From: UBA5429 sp942493315
GTDB taxonomy: Bacteria > Bacteroidota > Bacteroidia > Bacteroidales > WCHB1-69
Direction: 5' to 3'
DNA length: 64,000 bases
Assembly: GCA_942493315.1 (NCBI GenBank)
Contig: OW818690.1
Coordinates: forward strand, 2,666,001 to 2,730,000
How positions within the stretch are numbered: position 1 is the stretch's first letter; the number at the start of each line of letters is the position of its first letter. A program made the position numbers and the translations under genes. Below are positions 1 through 9,111 of the stretch, piece after piece. The notes beneath the pieces were generated by a model, which was given only the letters and a program-made list of their open reading frames with translations, did no database searches and was not told the DNA's origin.

Positions 1-67
1 TTAAGTAGTTCCAAATGAAAGTCTCAACAATTTCGATACTAAACCTTTTATTAATAATTGAATTCGA
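1..67. other. rpsI downstream edge, no gene seen
   Basis: Short AT-rich stretch after the rpsI stop codon at the window edge. No gene, hairpin terminator or RNA gene can be recognised. In many Bacteroidota rpsB and tsf follow rpsI on the same strand, so this may be the rpsI-rpsB spacer, but the sequence stops before that can be seen. Open frames across it are antisense or shifted shadows of rpsI. Confidence 0.4.
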
Positions 68-454
68 TTAACGTTTAGAGAATTGGAATCTTTTACGTGC
101 TTTTGGTTGACCTGGTTTTTTACGTTCAACCATACGTGGGTCACGACGTAATAAACCTTTAACTTTAAGGTCAGGACGCACTTCCGGATACAATTCAACT
201 AATGCTTTAGAAATAGCAAGTCTTAAAGCTTCTGCTTGACCAGCAATTCCACCACCATCTAGATTAACTTTAAGATCAAATTGTCCTTCCATTTTTGCTA
301 GAATAAATGGTTGTGTTACAACATATTGTAATGTTGCTAAAGGAAAATACTCTTTATAATCACGGCCATTAATAATAATTTGACCTGAACCCTGTTTCAT
401 GTAAATTCTTGCAACAGCGGTTTTTCTTCTTCCAGTTGTATTAGTTATTTCCAT
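68..454 (-). CDS. rpsI: 30S ribosomal protein S9
   Basis: Small-subunit ribosomal protein S9. Its C-terminal tail reaches into the decoding region and contacts P-site tRNA. The 128-residue product has the family's N-terminal signature (GRRKTAVARIY), the central GGGIAGQAEALRLAISKAL stretch, and the basic C-terminus ending KARKRFQFSKR with the invariant terminal SKR. Length is normal. It lies 5 bp downstream of rplM, the universally conserved L13-S9 pair, so both are almost certainly read from the promoter upstream of rplM. Nothing unusual is seen. Confidence 0.98.
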   Translation of the reverse strand: MEITNTTGRRKTAVARIYMKQGSGQIIINGRDYKEYFPLATLQYVVTQPFILAKMEGQFDLKVNLDGGGIAGQAEALRLAISKALVELYPEVRPDLKVKGLLRRDPRMVERKKPGQPKARKRFQFSKR

Positions 455-459
455 TGTTA

Positions 460-915
460 CTATTTGATTTCGTTAATGTTGATTAATTTTGGTTGTTGTC
501 CTTCATGTGGATGTTGATTGCCAACATATACATAAAGATTGCGATATAATTGATCCCCTAATTTGTTTTTAGGTAGCATCCCTCTTATGGCATGTTCTAA
601 AATTTTAATAGGATTTTTTCTCATCAATTCTTTAGGTGTCGCAAAACGTTGTCCTCCTGGATAGCCAGTGTGTCTAACATAAACTTTATCATCCATCTTT
701 TTTCCTGTGAATTTGATTTTATCTGCATTGATAATAATCACATTATCACCACAATCAAAATGAGGTGTGAAATAAGTTTTGTTTTTACCTCTTAAAATGC
801 GTGCTACCATTGTTGACAATCGTCCAACAATCTCATTTTCCGCATCAATAACAACCCACTCTTTTTTAACGATTTTCTCGTTCGCTGAAATTGTTTTGTA
901 ACTTAATGTGTCCAT
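460..915 (-). CDS. rplM: 50S ribosomal protein L13
   Basis: Large-subunit protein L13, an early assembly protein of the 50S subunit. The 151-residue product begins MDTLSYKTISAN, as usual in Bacteroidota, and carries the family motifs VVIDAENEIVGRLST, the GDNVIIINADKI block and a GMLPKNKLG segment. It is the first gene of the L13-S9 operon. The start follows a roughly 110-nt leader from a good promoter at 1028-1057. The leader has no strong Shine-Dalgarno sequence, which is normal in this phylum. Confidence 0.98.
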   Translation of the reverse strand: MDTLSYKTISANEKIVKKEWVVIDAENEIVGRLSTMVARILRGKNKTYFTPHFDCGDNVIIINADKIKFTGKKMDDKVYVRHTGYPGGQRFATPKELMRKNPIKILEHAIRGMLPKNKLGDQLYRNLYVYVGNQHPHEGQQPKLININEIK

Positions 916-1027
916 TTTGTTCGTTTGTTTTTTTGTTTAGGAGACTTATCTTCACCTACAAGCCTCTGATACTCAATTAATTTTTCCTTTTCTAAGTTCA
1001 AGGATAATAATCGGATTTTTAAGGGTG

Positions 1028-1057
1028 CAAAATTACATTTTATTTTCATATAATCAA
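1028..1057 (-). promoter_or_regulatory. promoter of rplM-rpsI
   Basis: Read on the minus strand: TTG at 1057-1055, 19 bp, then TAATTTTG at 1035-1028. This is an exact match to the Bacteroidota sigma-ABfr consensus (TTG, 17-23 bp, TAnnTTTG). It lies about 113 bp upstream of the rplM start. An 8-bp inverted repeat (AACACTTT at 1056-1063 and AAAGTGTT at 1084-1091) overlaps the -33 side. It could be an operator or the weak end of the upstream transcript. Confidence 0.75.
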
Positions 1058-1121
1058 CACTTTACGTGCTTTTTTTTGATAAAAAAGTGTTAAAAATAGT
1101 ATTGTGTTGATATACTGTTAT

Positions 1122-2399
1122 TTAGAGCTTATTTTCGCTTTTGTATTTTCGTAATTCTCTTATAAAAATGCTTACTCTACCATCAATTTGAAAACAATTA
1201 CATTTTTCCATCTCCTCCGCCTGGAGAAAAATCTCAAAAGCTTGCTCAAATTTTTCATTGATACATAAATCTATCCCTTGTTTTACAAAATCTTGATATT
1301 CTTTATATCTTAATAATGTCGAGTCTATCGTTTCATCTTTTTCAGTATTTATAATCTCTTTATTTTTTTCAATCTCTTTTTTTGTTACACTCTTTTTGGG
1401 CTCGTTTTTGACAGTTTCTTTTTTCTTTTCTTTCTTTGAAGTAACCTCTTTCTGAATATTTTTGACAATAGGTTTTATAAGGATTATTGTATCCTTTTTC
1501 TCCACCTGAACCTCATTTTGCTTCCAATTAAGTTCATTCACTAACTCAGGATTGGATTCAAGATACTCTTTGGCATATTGAAGAAACTTTTGCTCCATTT
1601 CTCCGTTTTGACGCTCCTTGGCAACTGAGGCGATCTTTAAATAAGATTCATAAACCCCCACTTTCGATCTTAATATTCCATGATAATAATCATCATTACA
1701 ATATCCGGATGGCATTTTGTTGCAAAAAGTTTCTAATGTGTTGAAAATCTCATAAGCATCAGTTGCTTTATCAATTTTTATTAATGAATCACCTTGATGA
1801 TAAAGTGCTTCATAAAATTTCATATTGAACTCTAATGTCCTAATCTCCTGATCTCTATCTAAATTAACCTCATGATACAATAAATCAAGAACTTCAATAC
1901 AGGTTTCATAATTTTTCATGGAAAACAAAATCTCATTTTTCAAAAGTAATGGATTGACCTGCAATGGTTTAAATTCTAATGAACGATCTATAAAATAGAG
2001 TGCTTTTTTATAATTTTGTAGTTGATATTCCAAATTGGCATCATCATAAAACATCTGATCAACTCGGTCTTTTAATTTATAAAGTGTGTCCTTTAAAAAC
2101 TGAATTTTGTTACGACAAGCATCTGTTTGATCAATTACTTTGTAAAACTCAACACCCGGACATTGATCCAATTTATAAATTCTATTTTGGTAAAAGGAAT
2201 TGATCTCATTTTCAAGGTCCAATACAAATAAATAATGTAATGTAATTAACTCAGGATCAGTATAATTAATATGTTCAATTCTGGTTTGAAATTGTATAAT
2301 AGATGTTGCAACCGAATCACACGGGTAAGAATTTTGAGCAATAAGTCTTCCAAAAGGGATGAGTAAGATCAGAATTAATGAGGAACGATTCAATATCAA
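1122..2399 (-). CDS. exported TPR-repeat protein, function unknown
   Basis: A 425-residue protein with an N-terminal hydrophobic signal sequence (LILILLIPFGRLIAQ). Helical TPR-like repeats follow, for example the block around YQLQNYKKALYFIDRSLEFK. Residues about 300-360 form a highly charged Lys/Glu-rich linker, followed by one more TPR-like unit near the C-terminus (INEKFEQAFEIFLQAEEME). It probably acts as a periplasmic scaffold or interaction protein, but no specific partner can be named. It is 6 bp downstream of the thioredoxin lipoprotein gene and probably ends the transcript that includes that gene and perhaps nadB. No catalytic motif is seen. Confidence 0.75.
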   Translation of the reverse strand: MILNRSSLILILLIPFGRLIAQNSYPCDSVATSIIQFQTRIEHINYTDPELITLHYLFVLDLENEINSFYQNRIYKLDQCPGVEFYKVIDQTDACRNKIQFLKDTLYKLKDRVDQMFYDDANLEYQLQNYKKALYFIDRSLEFKPLQVNPLLLKNEILFSMKNYETCIEVLDLLYHEVNLDRDQEIRTLEFNMKFYEALYHQGDSLIKIDKATDAYEIFNTLETFCNKMPSGYCNDDYYHGILRSKVGVYESYLKIASVAKERQNGEMEQKFLQYAKEYLESNPELVNELNWKQNEVQVEKKDTIILIKPIVKNIQKEVTSKKEKKKETVKNEPKKSVTKKEIEKNKEIINTEKDETIDSTLLRYKEYQDFVKQGIDLCINEKFEQAFEIFLQAEEMEKCNCFQIDGRVSIFIRELRKYKSENKL

Positions 2400-2405
2400 A
2401 TGTTT

Positions 2406-2930
2406 TTATTTTATAAATTCTTGAATTTTTTTCTCCAATTCTGATTTTTGAGGAGCTCCAACCATCTGACCGGGTTGTGTATTTTGTTTAAAAAAAATCA
2501 GAGTAGGAATACTTTGAATATTGAAAACAGTAGCTAAATTTTTGGCTTTATCCACATTAACTTTATAAATGATCAATTTCCCTTTATATTTTTCAGCTAA
2601 AGCTTCCATAGTGGGACTTAAAGCCACACAAGGTCTGCACCAATCGGCATAAAAATCAACAATAGCTGGTGTTTTTCCTAAATATTGAAACCCCTTTGGA
2701 TCATCAATGGAGGTTATTTTCTGAATAAATTGCTCTTCTGTTAAAATTTGAACTTTTCCGGACAAATCTTCAGTCATTGATATTGGAGCACTTTCAGTAT
2801 TATTGTTATCCTCCTGTAATTGAGTTACTTGATTTTCTTGAGATTGAGTGGATGAGTTTTTACAAGAGGTTACAGTTAAACCGATTAAAAAAATCAGCGA
2901 AAGAATAGAAGTTGTTTTGTTTGTTTTCAT
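2406..2930 (-). CDS. thioredoxin-fold lipoprotein
   Basis: A 174-residue protein with a lipobox (LTVTSC, Cys23), a short low-complexity Ser/Gln/Asn linker, and a thioredoxin domain from about residue 60. The active site is WCRPC (Cys98, Cys101) in the context DFYADWCRPC, and the cis-Pro loop is SIPTLIFF. It is likely a periplasm-facing, lipid-anchored thiol-disulfide oxidoreductase. The thioredoxin half resembles classical TrxA more than TlpA/ResA, with no ResA-type insert visible. It lies 14 bp downstream of nadB and 6 bp upstream of the TPR protein, so all three may be co-transcribed. Its substrate is unknown; several exported CxxC proteins are encoded elsewhere in the window. Confidence 0.88.
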   Translation of the reverse strand: MKTNKTTSILSLIFLIGLTVTSCKNSSTQSQENQVTQLQEDNNNTESAPISMTEDLSGKVQILTEEQFIQKITSIDDPKGFQYLGKTPAIVDFYADWCRPCVALSPTMEALAEKYKGKLIIYKVNVDKAKNLATVFNIQSIPTLIFFKQNTQPGQMVGAPQKSELEKKIQEFIK

Positions 2931-2944
2931 ACTATTAATTTTGT

Positions 2945-4540
2945 TTATAAATGGTCATTAGTTACTTCAGAAATATCTCTATGTTCCGGATAATCAATTG
3001 AATAGTGTAATCCACGACTCTCTTTTCGATCCATGGCATTATTGATTATAATATAACCAACATTGATCATATTCCGTAATTCACATATTTCCGGAATCAA
3101 TTTTGATTTTTTGTATAATTCTTCTGTTTCGGTATATAATATTTTTAATCTATCAAAAGCACGTTTAAGCCTTAAATTGGAACGAACTATTCCAACATAA
3201 TGTGACATAATAAGTTGTAATTCTTTTTTGGATTGAGTAATCAAGATCATCTCTTCATTTAAAACAGTTCCTTCATCATTCCACTCCGGAATTTCATGAC
3301 AAAATTCAATTTGATGCAATTTATTTACAGCATTGATACATGCACGGTGTGAAAACACCAATGCTTCTAGTAATGAGTTAGATGCTAAACGATTAGCTCC
3401 ATGTAAACCGGTTGAGGCACACTCTCCGGATGCATATAATTGTTGAATGGTTGATTCTCCCCATTCATTGGTTTTGATACCACCACAAGAATAATGAGCT
3501 GCAGGTACAACAGGTATAAAATCCTTTGTAATATCTATTCCTTCACTTAAACATTTGGCATAAATATTAGGAAAATGTTGAAAAATTTCATCTTTTGAAA
3601 TTTGAGTTGCATCAAGAAAAACATGTTCTTTCCCAGTGATTTTCATTTCGTTATCTATAGCTCTAGCAACAATATCTCTAGGTGCTAAAGATCCCCTTGC
3701 ATCATATTTAGCCATCAAATCATTGCCTGCATAATCTCTTAAAATAGCGCCGGCACCTCTTAATGCTTCTGTAATTAAAAATGAAGGTGATTCTTTGGGA
3801 TTGTATAAGGAAGTTGGATGAAACTGAACAAATTCCATACCATTTACCATTCCTTTGGCACGATAAACCATGGCAATACCATCACCGGTTGCAATAAGTG
3901 GATTGGTTGTATTTCCATAAATAGTTCCAATACCGCCAGTTGACATCATCGTTATTTTTGAAAGAATCGTTCTTATTTTAGTTTTTTGAGGATTATAAAC
4001 ATAAGCACCATAACAGGTTATATCTTTTGACCTTCTACTTACATTTACCCCTAAATGGTGTTGTGTGATGATTTCCACAGCTAAATGATCCTCTAAAATT
4101 TCAATATTGGAATTAAGTTTTGCTGCTTTAATCAACTTTTGCTCAATCTCAATTCCGGTAATATCTTTATGATGTAAAACCCGATATTCTGAATGGCCAC
4201 CTTCTTTTGCTAAAGAATATTTACCATTTTCATTTTTATCAAAATCAACACCCCATTTAATCAGTTCCGTTACGCGATCTGTTGATTCTTTGATAGTTAA
4301 TTCTACAATTTTTCTTTCAGAAAGTTCATCCCCGGCAATAATGGTATCTTGAATATGTTTTTCATAGGTATCAGGATGATAAACAACAGCTGCTATGCCC
4401 CCTTGTGCAAATTTGGTTGCAGTATCATCAATTTTTCCTTTGGTGACAATACACACTTTACCATAATTGGCCGCTTTTAATGCAAAACTTAAACCGGCAA
4501 TACCTGAACCAATGACTAGAAAATCAACATACTTACGCAT
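2945..4540 (-). CDS. nadB: L-aspartate oxidase
   Basis: FAD enzyme that oxidises L-aspartate to iminoaspartate, the first step of de novo NAD synthesis in bacteria. The 531-residue product has the N-terminal dinucleotide-binding GSGIAGLSFAL motif, the HHKDITG and EFVQFHPTSL motifs of the fumarate reductase/NadB flavoprotein superfamily, the active-site region RGAGAILRD, and the ASGECASTGLHGANRLASNSLLE block typical of NadB. Length is normal. nadA and nadC are not in the window. It is followed closely by the thioredoxin lipoprotein gene. Confidence 0.96.
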   Translation of the reverse strand: MRKYVDFLVIGSGIAGLSFALKAANYGKVCIVTKGKIDDTATKFAQGGIAAVVYHPDTYEKHIQDTIIAGDELSERKIVELTIKESTDRVTELIKWGVDFDKNENGKYSLAKEGGHSEYRVLHHKDITGIEIEQKLIKAAKLNSNIEILEDHLAVEIITQHHLGVNVSRRSKDITCYGAYVYNPQKTKIRTILSKITMMSTGGIGTIYGNTTNPLIATGDGIAMVYRAKGMVNGMEFVQFHPTSLYNPKESPSFLITEALRGAGAILRDYAGNDLMAKYDARGSLAPRDIVARAIDNEMKITGKEHVFLDATQISKDEIFQHFPNIYAKCLSEGIDITKDFIPVVPAAHYSCGGIKTNEWGESTIQQLYASGECASTGLHGANRLASNSLLEALVFSHRACINAVNKLHQIEFCHEIPEWNDEGTVLNEEMILITQSKKELQLIMSHYVGIVRSNLRLKRAFDRLKILYTETEELYKKSKLIPEICELRNMINVGYIIINNAMDRKESRGLHYSIDYPEHRDISEVTNDHL

Positions 4541-4583
4541 GATAAAACTATTTTTTAATGGATTGCAAAATTACCAATTTTTT

Positions 4584-5504
4584 CTAAAGAAATTTCTTTC
4601 CTTGAAAAGAATCTCTTTTTTCAAATTCTTTTTCTATTTTATTTAAAATAACATCGTATCGAGTTGTTCCCCAAGTATTAACAGCTAAATATTTAGGAGG
4701 TACTTCTCCGGCAAATCTTTCAATAACAAGGGTAGGAGAGAGATATTCTACAAAATCAACAATAAAAGGGATGTAATTATCAATAGAAAAAAGGTGAAAA
4801 CGTTCCGGATTTGATACAAATTCAGCTTCCATTTTTGTTCCCTTGATGATTTGTAATTGATGAAATTTTACACTGTTTATAGGTAATTGATTGATCATAT
4901 AAACATCTTTCATCCATAGGTCAGGAGTTTCATTAGGCAACCCGAAAATAAAATGAGCTCCGGTATGGATCCCTCTTTCCTGAGTCAATTGTAATGCTTT
5001 TAACGATTGTTCAAAATTATGACCTCTATTAATATGCAGAAGTGTCTCATTGTGAATAGATTCTAATCCATATTCAATGGAAATAAACATTTTTTCATTT
5101 AATTCAGCAAAATAATCGAGTTTTTCTTCATCCATACAGTCAGGTCTTGTTCCAATCACAATTCCTTTAATGTCAGAATGTTGCAAGGCATCTTCATACT
5201 TTCTTTTCAGTTCATCCAAAGGTAAATAAGTGTTTGAATAGGCTTGAAAATAAGCTAAAAAAGAATCCGCTTTACGATATCTATTGTGATGAAATTGAAT
5301 TCCTTCATCTAATTGTTGTTTTACTGTTTTAAAAGGAGTACAATAGGAGGGATTAAAGGCATCATTTAAACAATAGGTGCAACCACCTGTACCAACTGTT
5401 CCATCACGGTTAGGACAGGTAAAACCGGCATCTATGGTTAATTTTTGAATTCTTGCACCAAACTTTTCCTGTAAAAACTGTTTGTAAGAATAAAATCGTC
5501 TCAT
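4584..5504 (-). CDS. radical SAM protein, TIGR01212 (YhcC-like) family
   Basis: A 306-residue radical SAM protein. The cluster-binding cysteines are Cys30, Cys42 and Cys45 in a CX11CX2C arrangement (TCPNRDGTVGTGGCTYC), rather than the common CX3CX2C. This spacing is characteristic of the YhcC/TIGR01212 family, which is related to the Elp3-like radical SAM branch. Other family hallmarks are the GTRPDC and EYGLES motifs and the GAHFIFGLPNET segment. The exact reaction is not established to my knowledge. Its ATG overlaps the dnaE stop codon (ATGA), so it is translationally coupled to dnaE. Confidence 0.9.
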   Translation of the reverse strand: MRRFYSYKQFLQEKFGARIQKLTIDAGFTCPNRDGTVGTGGCTYCLNDAFNPSYCTPFKTVKQQLDEGIQFHHNRYRKADSFLAYFQAYSNTYLPLDELKRKYEDALQHSDIKGIVIGTRPDCMDEEKLDYFAELNEKMFISIEYGLESIHNETLLHINRGHNFEQSLKALQLTQERGIHTGAHFIFGLPNETPDLWMKDVYMINQLPINSVKFHQLQIIKGTKMEAEFVSNPERFHLFSIDNYIPFIVDFVEYLSPTLVIERFAGEVPPKYLAVNTWGTTRYDVILNKIEKEFEKRDSFQGKKFL

Positions 5505-8500
5505 TGTAGTTTAATTTCGTAATCAATAAACAGTTGTAATTGATTTACAAAAGATTCAGGATCCACTTTGAATTTTATATTAGATAACTCAGTAAAAAAA
5601 TGGTTATTTTCTTCCACTATTTTGAGAGTCAAAGGTATTTTCCCTTTCGACTTTTCAACACACTCTTTGATTGAAAAGGCTACAGATTCAGAAATATCTT
5701 TGATATTTATTGATAATGATATTTCAGAACATAACTTATCATATATATCTTCTAAATAGAAAAATTCAATGGGTTGAAAAGAGAGCACTTCCTCTTTGGA
5801 ATCTTTTTTAAAATAGGAGGATGTTTTTGCTTTGCAAAATAAAAGGGTTCCTACAACCAAATAACTTTTATTTTTAACATAATAATCTCCTGATAATGAC
5901 CATGTAAAGGAACCAGATTCATCTTCGAATGTAATTTTTGCGAACTCTTTTCCGGTTTTTTTATAGGTACCTTGTTCAATTTTACTGATAATAGCAGCAA
6001 ATTTTGCAGGTTTACTTGTAAAAGTATTTACTTTATCCGTTTCTAATTCAGCAACAGATACATTACAGAAATTTTGAATCGCTGTTTTATAGCCATCCAA
6101 AGGATTTCCGGAAATATAAAATCCTGCAATCTCTTTTTCATGTTTTAACATCTCCAGATTTTCCCACTTCTCACTTGGTGGAATAACAGGATACGCATCT
6201 GCATGATTTTCAGATAAATTGCCAAAAATATCTGTTTGTCCTTGGGCAACTGCTGACTGTTGTTTATTGCCCCATGAAATCAGCTTATCTAAAAAGGGAA
6301 TATTATCATTATCTAATTGCAAAAATTGAGCTCTATGAATCTCTAAAAATGAATCAAAAGCACCTGAATAGATCAGTGCTTCAATACTTTTTCTGTTACA
6401 ATTTTTTAAATTAATCCTTTTAAAAAAATCAAAAACATTTACAAATTTTGTTTTTTCCCGCTCTTGAATAATGCTATTAACGGCAGAACTTCCCATCCCT
6501 TTCAATGCTACCAATCCAAAACGAATATCCCCTTTTTTATTTACAGAGAAATCATAGGATGATTCATTGACATCAGGTGGTAAAATTTTGATGCCTGAAT
6601 GTTTGGCATCATCAATAAACTTACGAACTTCTTCGATTTTATCAATATTATTCGTTAAAATGGAAGCTATAAATTCAGCAGGATAGTGGGCTTTTAAGAA
6701 TGCAGTCTGGTAAGCAACTAATGCATAACAGGTTGCATGTGATTTATTAAAGGCATAAGATGCAAATTTTTCCCAATCTTCCCAAATATTATTTAAAATT
6801 TGAAGATCGTGGCCATTTTTTGTTCCCCCATCTAAAAAACTGGATTTCAAACTATTCATCTCGTCAACTAGTTTTTTCCCCATCGCCTTACGAAGATGAT
6901 CTGCTTGTCCTGGTGTAAAACTACCTAATAGTCTCGATAAAAGCATTACTTGTTCCTGATAGATCGTAATTCCATACGTATCCCCTAAATATTGACTCAT
7001 TATTGGGATATCGTACACAATCGGTTCTTTTCCATGTTTTCGGTTGATAAACGATGGAATTTTATCCATAGGACCAGGTCTATATAAAGAAACCATGGCA
7101 ATAATATCCTCAAATCTTTCCGGTTTCAAATCAATGAGATATTTACGCATTCCGGTACTTTCTAACTGAAAGACACCAATTGTGTCGCCTTTTGCCAAAA
7201 GTTCATAAGCTTTTTTATCATCCAGAGGAATGGTGTCAATATCTAAATCAATATTAAATCTTTTTTTAATATTGATGAGAGCACTACTTATAATGTTTAG
7301 AGTTTTAAGCCCTAAAAAATCCATTTTTAGAAGTCCGGAATCTTCTACATATTTTCCCTCATATTGAGTTACAGGAATAGTGGAATTTTTGGAAGTTGAA
7401 AGAGGAATTGTATTGATTAAAGGGTCTTTACTGATAATAACACCACAGGCATGAACTCCGGGTGATTTTACTGTTCCTTCAATTTGTTTAGCAAAATTGA
7501 GGGTTTGTTTAATCAAAGGATTTTCACTATTTAACTCTTTTTTCAAGTCGGGAACTTCCTCATACGCTTTAGATAAAGTCATATTTGCCCCATCCGGCAC
7601 CATTTTGGATAACCGGTCACTTTCTGCATAAGATAGTTTTAAAACTCTGGCACAATCTTTTATTGAAGATTTTGCTGCCATAGTTCCAAATGTAACAATC
7701 TGAGCTACTTTATCTTGTCCATATTTATCAATCACATACTGGATCACTTTTTCCCTTCCTGAATCATCAATATCAATATCCATATCTGGCATGGAGATAC
7801 GATCCGGATTTAAAAATCTTTCAAAAAGAAGTTGATATTTAATAGGGTCAACATTGGTAATATTCATACAATAGGCGAGAATGGAACCTGCCGCAGATCC
7901 CCGACCAGGACCAAATCTAATCCCCATCTTTTTTCCGGCCATAATAAAATCCCAAACAATTAAGAAATAGCCGGGAAATCCCATTCTAATAACCGTATCC
8001 AATTCAAACTGTATCCGATTATTAATTTCATCAGTCAATCCTTCAGGCCACCTTTGTTTAGCACCTTCATATACTAGATATTCTAGATACTCCTTTTGAT
8101 TCTCAAACCCTTCAGGAACCTCAAAATCGGGTAGTGAAACAGGATTACTAAGTTTGATTTTCTCAATTTTATCGACAATTAATTGGGTATTTGTAATGGC
8201 ATCGGGATATTCCTCAAATAATTGAGTCATCTCTTCTCTGGTTTTCAAATACTCTTCACCGGTATAAAGTAATCCATTATCCGTATCTGATTCCTGAACT
8301 GCAGAATCGGGATTGGTATAGTCTTTACCTGTATTGATACATAATAAAATTTTGTGTGCTTCAAAATCAAATTTATTAACGAAGTGGACATCATTAGTGG
8401 CAATATAAGGAATATTATACTTTTCTGATAATATTTTTATAGCTTTATTCACTAACTTTTGTTCCGGATGTCCATGATTTTGCATTTCAAGGTAATAATC

Positions 8501-9076
8501 CTCACCAAAAATTTCAAAAAACTCAGAAACAATCTCTTCAGCTGCTCTTAAATCGAATGGTTCCTGGAAAGATCCATTGGCATTCAATGGGTTATAATTC
8601 ATTACAGCCTTAGGTAATTCACCTCCTAAACAAGCAGAACAAGCAATTAGTCCTGTACGGTATTGTCTTAATAACTGTTTGTCAATTCTTGGAGTATAAT
8701 AGAAATTTTCACTTTGAAATCCAATCGATACCAAAGATGAGAGATTTCTGTAGCCCTCCATGTTTTTGGCCAGTAAAATTAAGTGTCTACCACTTCTATT
8801 TTCTTTGGAAGATCTGATTTGAGCACTTTCAGAGGCTACATATACTTCACAGCCAATGATCGCTTTCATTGGTTCTGCTGGGATTGCAAGTGAAGATTTA
8901 TTAAATTTATCGACCTCTTTTACAAACTCAAAAACACCATACATGTTTCCATGATCAGTGATAGAAATGGCACGTTGGCCATCATTATAAGCTTTAGCAA
9001 TTAATTGAGGAATTTTAGCTAATCCATCTAAAACAGAGTATTCAGTATGGACATGGAGATGAGTGAAGTTGTTCAT
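5501..9076 (-). CDS. dnaE: DNA polymerase III alpha subunit
   Basis: Replicative polymerase catalytic subunit, 1191 residues. Order of domains: N-terminal PHP domain (HVHTEYSVLDG; SITDHGNMYGV), palm/catalytic core with the FGPGRGSAAGS loop and the acidic catalytic motif PDMDIDIDD, the fingers and beta-binding region, and a C-terminal OB fold (AKFAAIISKIEQGTYKKTG). A probable sliding-clamp-binding peptide (QTDIFG) lies near residue 948, where DnaE proteins normally carry one. It is slightly shorter than some Bacteroidota homologues but appears complete. It lies 35 bp downstream of ribBA and overlaps the radical SAM gene, so it sits in a long minus-strand gene run. Confidence 0.97.
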   Translation of the reverse strand: MNNFTHLHVHTEYSVLDGLAKIPQLIAKAYNDGQRAISITDHGNMYGVFEFVKEVDKFNKSSLAIPAEPMKAIIGCEVYVASESAQIRSSKENRSGRHLILLAKNMEGYRNLSSLVSIGFQSENFYYTPRIDKQLLRQYRTGLIACSACLGGELPKAVMNYNPLNANGSFQEPFDLRAAEEIVSEFFEIFGEDYYLEMQNHGHPEQKLVNKAIKILSEKYNIPYIATNDVHFVNKFDFEAHKILLCINTGKDYTNPDSAVQESDTDNGLLYTGEEYLKTREEMTQLFEEYPDAITNTQLIVDKIEKIKLSNPVSLPDFEVPEGFENQKEYLEYLVYEGAKQRWPEGLTDEINNRIQFELDTVIRMGFPGYFLIVWDFIMAGKKMGIRFGPGRGSAAGSILAYCMNITNVDPIKYQLLFERFLNPDRISMPDMDIDIDDSGREKVIQYVIDKYGQDKVAQIVTFGTMAAKSSIKDCARVLKLSYAESDRLSKMVPDGANMTLSKAYEEVPDLKKELNSENPLIKQTLNFAKQIEGTVKSPGVHACGVIISKDPLINTIPLSTSKNSTIPVTQYEGKYVEDSGLLKMDFLGLKTLNIISSALINIKKRFNIDLDIDTIPLDDKKAYELLAKGDTIGVFQLESTGMRKYLIDLKPERFEDIIAMVSLYRPGPMDKIPSFINRKHGKEPIVYDIPIMSQYLGDTYGITIYQEQVMLLSRLLGSFTPGQADHLRKAMGKKLVDEMNSLKSSFLDGGTKNGHDLQILNNIWEDWEKFASYAFNKSHATCYALVAYQTAFLKAHYPAEFIASILTNNIDKIEEVRKFIDDAKHSGIKILPPDVNESSYDFSVNKKGDIRFGLVALKGMGSSAVNSIIQEREKTKFVNVFDFFKRINLKNCNRKSIEALIYSGAFDSFLEIHRAQFLQLDNDNIPFLDKLISWGNKQQSAVAQGQTDIFGNLSENHADAYPVIPPSEKWENLEMLKHEKEIAGFYISGNPLDGYKTAIQNFCNVSVAELETDKVNTFTSKPAKFAAIISKIEQGTYKKTGKEFAKITFEDESGSFTWSLSGDYYVKNKSYLVVGTLLFCKAKTSSYFKKDSKEEVLSFQPIEFFYLEDIYDKLCSEISLSINIKDISESVAFSIKECVEKSKGKIPLTLKIVEENNHFFTELSNIKFKVDPESFVNQLQLFIDYEIKLQ

Positions 9077-9111
9077 AATGTTGGTATTGCTATTGAATAG
9101 GGGAGGAGTTG

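Noticed and set aside
1..198. Minus-strand 65-residue frame at the window edge
   Set aside because: It overlaps rpsI in another frame and shows no ribosomal or other family resemblance.
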